Origin: Myxococcales bacterium
GTDB taxonomy: Bacteria; Myxococcota_A; Polyangia; Palsa-1104; JAEUJZ01
Direction: 5' to 3'
DNA length: 64,000 nt
Assembly: GCA_016794505.1 (NCBI GenBank)
Contig: JAEUJZ010000180.1
Span: 62,001-126,000 of the forward strand
Shown: one piece after another, positions 60,148 through 64,000 of the stretch
How the letters are laid out: each line of letters starts with the position of its first letter
Position numbering within the stretch: the stretch's first letter is position 1
The notes under the pieces: model-generated
Told to the model about the DNA's origin: nothing
Database searches by the model: none
What the model saw: the letters and a program-made list of their open reading frames with translations, nothing else
Made by a program: the position numbers and the translations under genes

Positions 60148-61563
60148 ATGACATCCGATGGGCTGCTGCGTCGAGTCCTGTGGCTGCTAGCGATCGGGCT
60201 CTTGTGGGCTCGACCGGCTCTTTCGCACCAGTCCAGCGTCGTCTATGGCGATGTCGTGGCCAGCGGTCGCAGCGTCGAGGTGACGCTGCAGATTTCCCAC
60301 ACCGATCTGTATGAGGCGCTCGGTCTGGAAAAAGATCGGCCAGCCAGCGCCGACGAAGCGACCGCGGGGGCCTCGCGAATCGAGCGCTATGTGCAGGCGC
60401 GGGTGGCTGTGCAGAACCACGGACACCCCTGCTCAAGCAGCCCCGAGCAGCACGCGATTCTGCCCAGGGCGACGGGCGATGGTTTCTTCTTTGTCCAGAA
60501 GCTTCGCTTCCGCTGCCATCGCAGCTTGGAAGACGCCCGCCTTGTGTACGACCTTTTTTTCGACATCGACCCACGGCATCAATGCCTGCTGCGCGTCCGC
60601 TCCGACGCCGAGCACGGAGCCATCGAGAGCGAGCAGGCGCTTCGCAGCAGCAGTCGCAGCCTCACTCTCGGGCGACCTCTGTCGATTGTCGACAACCTGC
60701 GTGACTACACCGCCCTTGGGATCGAGCACATCTTCACTGGCTACGATCACTTGGCGTTCTTGTTCGCGCTGCTCATCCTCGTCGCTGGCACGGCAGGCTC
60801 CGCTTCACCGACCTCGAACGCAGACACGAGCACGCGACGACCTCAGGAGGCCGGAGTAGACGACGCCTCAGCAGCGTCACCATCGCTGGCGCCGACCGAC
60901 GTGTTTTCGGGCCGCGTGCGGGCCGGCCTGCTGTCGCTCTTGCGCATCGTGACTGCGTTTACCCTGGCTCACTCAGTGACGCTCTGCCTTTCAGGCTTGG
61001 GTGTGCTCTCGCTGCCGGGGCGCTGGGTCGAGAGCATCATCGCCGCATCGATTGGCTACGTCGCCATCGAAAACCTTCTGCGCCCAGCGCCGCGCCATCG
61101 CTTTGTGCTGACCTTCCTGTTCGGCTTGGTACACGGCTTTGGCTTTGCGTCGGTGCTCAAAGAGGTCGGCCTGCCGCGGCGGGGCCTTTTGCTGTCGCTT
61201 CTGTCGTTCAACGTCGGCGTCGAGCTAGGCCAGCTTGTCGTCGTCGCCTTGGCCTTTCCCGTGCTTTTCTTGCTCGCCACACACGGGGGAGCAAAGCGGC
61301 GACCGTTCCAGCCGGCGTCCCTGCTGCTCTTGGCGGTGCTGCTTGGGCTGTGCGCGCTCTTGTTTGCGCGCTTTGACTTGCCGCTTGTGCCGATCGTCGC
61401 CGTGGCTGGGGTCGTGCCGGCTGCGCTGGTCCTGCTGGTCCCTCGTGTGGGCTACGATCGCTGTGTGCGCGTGGGCGTCTCGTCGCTGCTGGCCGCCCTC
61501 TCGCTGCTGTGGCTGATCGAGCGAGTCAGCGACAAGACCTTCTTTTCAGGTCTGCTCGGCTAG
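60148..61563 (+). CDS. HupE/UreJ_2-like membrane protein
   Basis: 471 residues. A signal peptide (VLWLLAIGLLWARPALSHQ) precedes a ~170-residue extracytoplasmic domain with VVYGDVVASGRSVEVTLQIS. The membrane part has the HupE/UreJ_2 signatures: LGIEHIFTGYDHLAFLFALL, IVTAFTLAHSVTLCLS, FGLVHGFGFASVLKEVGLP, and LSFNVGVELGQLVVVALAF. Histidine-rich motifs of this family are thought to bind nickel or other metals. A low-complexity insert (about 210-250) separates helices. Substrate unknown; nickel transport is one option. Confidence 0.85.
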   Translation: MTSDGLLRRVLWLLAIGLLWARPALSHQSSVVYGDVVASGRSVEVTLQISHTDLYEALGLEKDRPASADEATAGASRIERYVQARVAVQNHGHPCSSSPEQHAILPRATGDGFFFVQKLRFRCHRSLEDARLVYDLFFDIDPRHQCLLRVRSDAEHGAIESEQALRSSSRSLTLGRPLSIVDNLRDYTALGIEHIFTGYDHLAFLFALLILVAGTAGSASPTSNADTSTRRPQEAGVDDASAASPSLAPTDVFSGRVRAGLLSLLRIVTAFTLAHSVTLCLSGLGVLSLPGRWVESIIAASIGYVAIENLLRPAPRHRFVLTFLFGLVHGFGFASVLKEVGLPRRGLLLSLLSFNVGVELGQLVVVALAFPVLFLLATHGGAKRRPFQPASLLLLAVLLGLCALLFARFDLPLVPIVAVAGVVPAALVLLVPRVGYDRCVRVGVSSLLAALSLLWLIERVSDKTFFSGLLG

Positions 61564-61595
61564 CCGCGGCCTCGCCGTGGCGAAGGGCAAACGGG

Positions 61596-61886
61596 CTAGC
61601 GTACAGCCGTAAAGCCCGTCCCGCGCGCCTTGCCCGCATCGCTGGCCCCGAACTTCAGGCCCTGCACGCCCGACGTCGTATAGACGCGCTCGCCCTTGTG
61701 CGTCTCGATGGTCAAAAGATCCCCTTTGATCGAAAGCTTGCGTACGCGGGGCACCGACATCGGTTCATGCCCCATGTCGAGGAGGATCGTCAGATCCACC
61801 TCGTCGCTGATCACATAGACACCCTTGCTTTCGGCACGAACGCCGGACTCCGTCTCAAGCACCTGTTGCAGCTGTTCCGTCTTCAT
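61596..61886 (-). CDS. Conserved-looking small protein, unknown function
   Basis: 96 residues starting at the ATG at 61886. No family recognised. The middle (YVISDEVDLTILLDMGHEPM, SVPRVRKLSIKGDLLTIETH) looks like a compact beta-rich domain, and the C-terminal 20 residues are Gly/Ala/Lys-rich. No signal or membrane segment. It converges with the HupE-like gene. Confidence 0.65.
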   Translation of the reverse strand: MKTEQLQQVLETESGVRAESKGVYVISDEVDLTILLDMGHEPMSVPRVRKLSIKGDLLTIETHKGERVYTTSGVQGLKFGASDAGKARGTGFTAVR

Positions 61887-61955
61887 GACTTGCCATCCTG
61901 TTGCGAAAAGATGGCTCTAGGAAACTTTTTTTCCCGGTGGGTCTCTGCTTGGGCG

Positions 61956-63098
61956 CTAGAGCCATAGGCCTCGTTCATAGTCCTGCCAGTCTTCGGCGCG
62001 CAGCAACGGTCGTTGCATGCCTCGCTGTGTGCCGGCCGACGGCAGGATCAGCACCATCGGCAGGTCGTCGGCTTCTGGCATCTGCGTTCCGCCGCGCAGG
62101 TACGCGGCATTCAGGGGGTTCTGCCACAGCTCAATCGCGGGCAGTCCCAGCTCGCCAGCGACGGTGCGCGCCGCGTGAAGGGCATTGCGTAGGTTTTCGC
62201 CCTCTGCGCTTCGCGGCTCAAAGACCGAGCCGGCCGTGGCCAAGCGCGATCCCGGATACAGCGTCAGGATCCGCAGCACATTTCCGACGAGGTCCGGGCA
62301 AAACACGGCGAGCGCATCGCCAGCCTGCGCGGCCACATACCGCGAGATCGGACGCCCTTGGCAGGCCGAATAGAAGGCTGCTCGTCGGATGTACCAGTCG
62401 ATCTGCGAATGCCCGACATCGATGCGAAAGGGCAGCCCGCGGTTTCCCAGCTGACGGACCGCAAGAGCTGTACCCAGCTCGGCAAGGGTCAGCAGTTGCC
62501 AGGGTGGCGCGGCCCCATGCGACTCTTCCTTGGGAGCAGCGGCGTAGCGGCGCAGCGAAAGGGGGCGCGCGACATAGCCCAAGCGCTGATACAGCGTCGG
62601 ACCGATCTCGGACCACAGGAAACAGAGCAGCGCGCCTTCGGCCTGCAGCGTTGCATGCACGCGTCGCAAAAGCTCGCTGGCATAGCCGTGTCCGCGCTGG
62701 CTGGGCTCGACAAAGACGCTGGCGATGCCATGGCCGACCCCTTGGCCGGTGGTGCCGCCACGGCCACCCAATGAGACGTCGCAGGCATAGGTCTCGCAGC
62801 TGGCCAAGACGCTTCCAGCGCGCTGCAGCGTCCAGGCGCGCAAGCCGTGCTGGCTGAACGGCGCCGCACGTAAAATCCGCTCTCTTTTTAGGTACTGTGG
62901 CAGGCTGAGCGTCCGTCCCCAGGCCGCATGCGTGAGGGTGTCGAGCGCAACGGCAGCGGCGGGAGGATCAGCCTCGGGCAGCTCAGCAGGATGGTCCAGC
63001 CAGGTAAGAGCCGGGCCCGGCTTAGCCAAGGGAAGGCCGCGGCAGTCGATGCAGACAAGCTCGGTCGAACGCAGATCAGACGCAGACATGGCCGGCAT
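61956..63098 (-). CDS. GNAT acetyltransferase, LYC1-like
   Basis: 380 residues. The acetyl-CoA binding region is HGIASVFVEPSQRGHGYASE followed by LLRRVHATLQ, with QRGHGYA matching Q/RxxGxG/A. Then LLCFLWSEIGPTLYQRLGYV ends the GNAT core. A second domain of about 180 residues follows (IDWYIRRAAFYSACQGRPIS, ILRILTLYPGSR-like segments), as in yeast LYC1-type lysine acetyltransferases. The N-terminal ~90 residues include LTHAAWGRTLSLPQYLKRE. It stands alone between the small unknown gene and the divergent atpZ. Substrate unknown. Confidence 0.82.
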   Translation of the reverse strand: MPAMSASDLRSTELVCIDCRGLPLAKPGPALTWLDHPAELPEADPPAAAVALDTLTHAAWGRTLSLPQYLKRERILRAAPFSQHGLRAWTLQRAGSVLASCETYACDVSLGGRGGTTGQGVGHGIASVFVEPSQRGHGYASELLRRVHATLQAEGALLCFLWSEIGPTLYQRLGYVARPLSLRRYAAAPKEESHGAAPPWQLLTLAELGTALAVRQLGNRGLPFRIDVGHSQIDWYIRRAAFYSACQGRPISRYVAAQAGDALAVFCPDLVGNVLRILTLYPGSRLATAGSVFEPRSAEGENLRNALHAARTVAGELGLPAIELWQNPLNAAYLRGGTQMPEADDLPMVLILPSAGTQRGMQRPLLRAEDWQDYERGLWL

Positions 63099-63252
63099 GC
63101 TAGCAGAGCCTCGATCCGGGGCTTGCAGTCAAAAGCCGGGCTGTGGTAAGTAGGCGCCTCTTTTAGCCGCTGCCTGCGACTTGCTCGTCGGACCGACTGT
63201 GCAGGCAGATCCTTGCAGACGCTAGACGGAGGACCGCATCGACGAAACCCGC

Positions 63253-63597
63253 ATGGACAACCGGCAAGGCACTTCGCCCAGCGAGCCTTTTTCCGACGCC
63301 GATGGCGATGGAAAAAATCCCCCAGCACCGACTGAAACGCCAGCCGCGCCGACCGACCGCGATGTGAAGACCAAGATGTATTTTCAGTCGCTGCGGTATA
63401 GCTACATCGGCTTATTTTTCGGGGTTGCAGTCATCCTGGGGTTCGCGGTGGGCAGCTGGCTCGACCGACGCTTCGGGACGGGCTCGTGGCTGACGATGGC
63501 AGGTGTGCTGTTGGGTGTCGCATCCGGCTTCAACGAGCTGATCCGTCTTGCCCGCAGGTATCAACGAGAGATCTCGCAGAACCACAAAGCCCCGTGA
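63253..63597 (+). CDS. atpZ: ATP synthase accessory protein AtpZ
   Basis: 114 residues. A Pro/Asp-rich hydrophilic leader (1-40) is followed by two membrane helices: YIGLFFGVAVILGFAVGSWL and WLTMAGVLLGVASGFNELIR, with the DRRFGTGSW turn between. This is the AtpZ/AtpI (F0F1 ATPase-associated) pattern. The gene begins an ATP synthase locus; its stop overlaps the GTG of the next gene. AtpZ and AtpI are proposed to aid c-ring assembly and Mg/Ca handling. Confidence 0.88.
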   Translation: MDNRQGTSPSEPFSDADGDGKNPPAPTETPAAPTDRDVKTKMYFQSLRYSYIGLFFGVAVILGFAVGSWLDRRFGTGSWLTMAGVLLGVASGFNELIRLARRYQREISQNHKAP

Positions 63598-64000
63598 ACA
63601 CGCCTTCCCAAACAGACGCGCCCTCGCAGGCTCCTGAGCACCTCGCTGCCGTCGAGCGTTGGGTGCTTTGGCTCTCAGCGGTGCTGCTGCTTGCCACGCT
63701 GCCGCTGGGCAGTCCGCGCGCTCAGATCGGAGCGCTGTGTGGCGTGCTGCTGTCGCTGGGCAATGCCCGCGCAATCCTGTGGCTCAGCCGGTTTGCTACG
63801 CGTCGAGCCGGTGGTCAGCCGAAAGTGGTGCTGGGCTTGGTGTTGGGCATCGGACAGCTCAAGCTGCTTGCGCTCGGCATCGTCCTTTACTTCATGATTC
63901 GCTTCCTGCCCCTTTCGCTCGTGTGGTTAGTGGCTGGCTTCTCGCTCTTGCCGTTGGCTGCGCTCTTGCGCGCCATCGAGCTGGCTTGGCGAGACACGCG
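63594..64000 (+). CDS. atpI: ATP synthase subunit I (AtpI), truncated by window end
   Basis: About 135 codons are visible before the window ends; no stop is reached. The GTG start at 63594 overlaps the atpZ stop (GTGA). Helices read from the DNA are VLWLSAVLLLATLPLGSPRA, AQIGALCGVLLSLGNARAIL, VVLGLVLGIGQLKLLALGIV and a fourth near LVWLVAGFSLLPLAALL, matching the four-helix ATP synthase I family. The rest of the atp operon (atpB, atpE and so on) probably continues to the right. Confidence 0.83.
   Translation, partial: MNTPSQTDAPSQAPEHLAAVERWVLWLSAVLLLATLPLGSPRAQIGALCGVLLSLGNARAILWLSRFATRRAGGQPKVVLGLVLGIGQLKLLALGIVLYFMIRFLPLSLVWLVAGFSLLPLAALLRAIELAWRDT

Overview
The window is a GC-rich, gene-dense chromosomal segment. 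It most resembles a deltaproteobacterium of the Myxococcota (inference). Supporting signs are the FHA/AgmX-PglI fusion protein, very large TPR proteins, a Proline-rich TonB set, a class I (DhnA-type) fructose-bisphosphate aldolase, an AmmeMemoRadiSam set, a CxxxY-type CcmE and an isolated phage-tube (gp19) protein. No rRNA, integrase, transposase or CRISPR array is visible. The species cannot be named from the sequence.

Layout. 1-4.6 kb: the uvrA 3' end, a steroid-5-alpha-reductase-like membrane enzyme, a tonB-exbD-exbB operon (minus strand) and a GpsA-like protein that seems to lack both catalytic lysines. 4.6-14.0 kb (minus strand): the central-metabolism run gap-pgk-tpiA-secG-dapF. It is separated from fba by a compact three-gene cassette (DUF262 protein, DUF3696-type AAA ATPase, unknown protein) with defence-system architecture. 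14.2-15.9 kb: amrS-amrA; the third member, amrB, lies 12 kb away at 27.8 kb. 16.2-20.0 kb: cytochrome c maturation, with a Cys-type CcmE, a CcmF-CcmH fusion and a CcmI-like zinc-ribbon protein. 20.0-27.7 kb: a mixed set comprising a dual-specificity phosphatase, a small basic protein, tRNA-Val, an orphan rpmI, a CDF transporter, a lipase, a thiolase, a DUF92 protein and a C69 peptidase.

28.6-32.6 kb is the least explained part. It holds an array of ten repeats with an exact 43-bp period, a long hairpin, a second 43-bp duplication, two proteins of unknown family and a lipoprotein. 32.7-41.0 kb looks like glycan or envelope work: a UGM-like FAD enzyme, a GT2 glycosyltransferase, tRNA-Ala, then a tight operon of GT-C glycosyltransferase, GNAT-like protein and Wzc-like BY-kinase. 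41.3-57.5 kb: the FHA-AgmX protein, a TPR lipoprotein, a ~3,970-residue TPR protein ending in what looks like a degenerate M48-peptidase fold, and a lone gp19 tube protein. 57.9-64.0 kb: heme A synthesis (ctaA-ctaB), a HupE/UreJ-like protein, a LYC1-like acetyltransferase, and the start of an ATP synthase locus (atpZ, atpI) cut by the window end.

Best candidates for a new system: the DUF262/ATPase/unknown cassette (9.6-13.0 kb), the 43-bp repeat region (28.7-29.3 kb) and the giant TPR plus gp19 locus. All functions are inferred from motifs read by eye; no database search was run.
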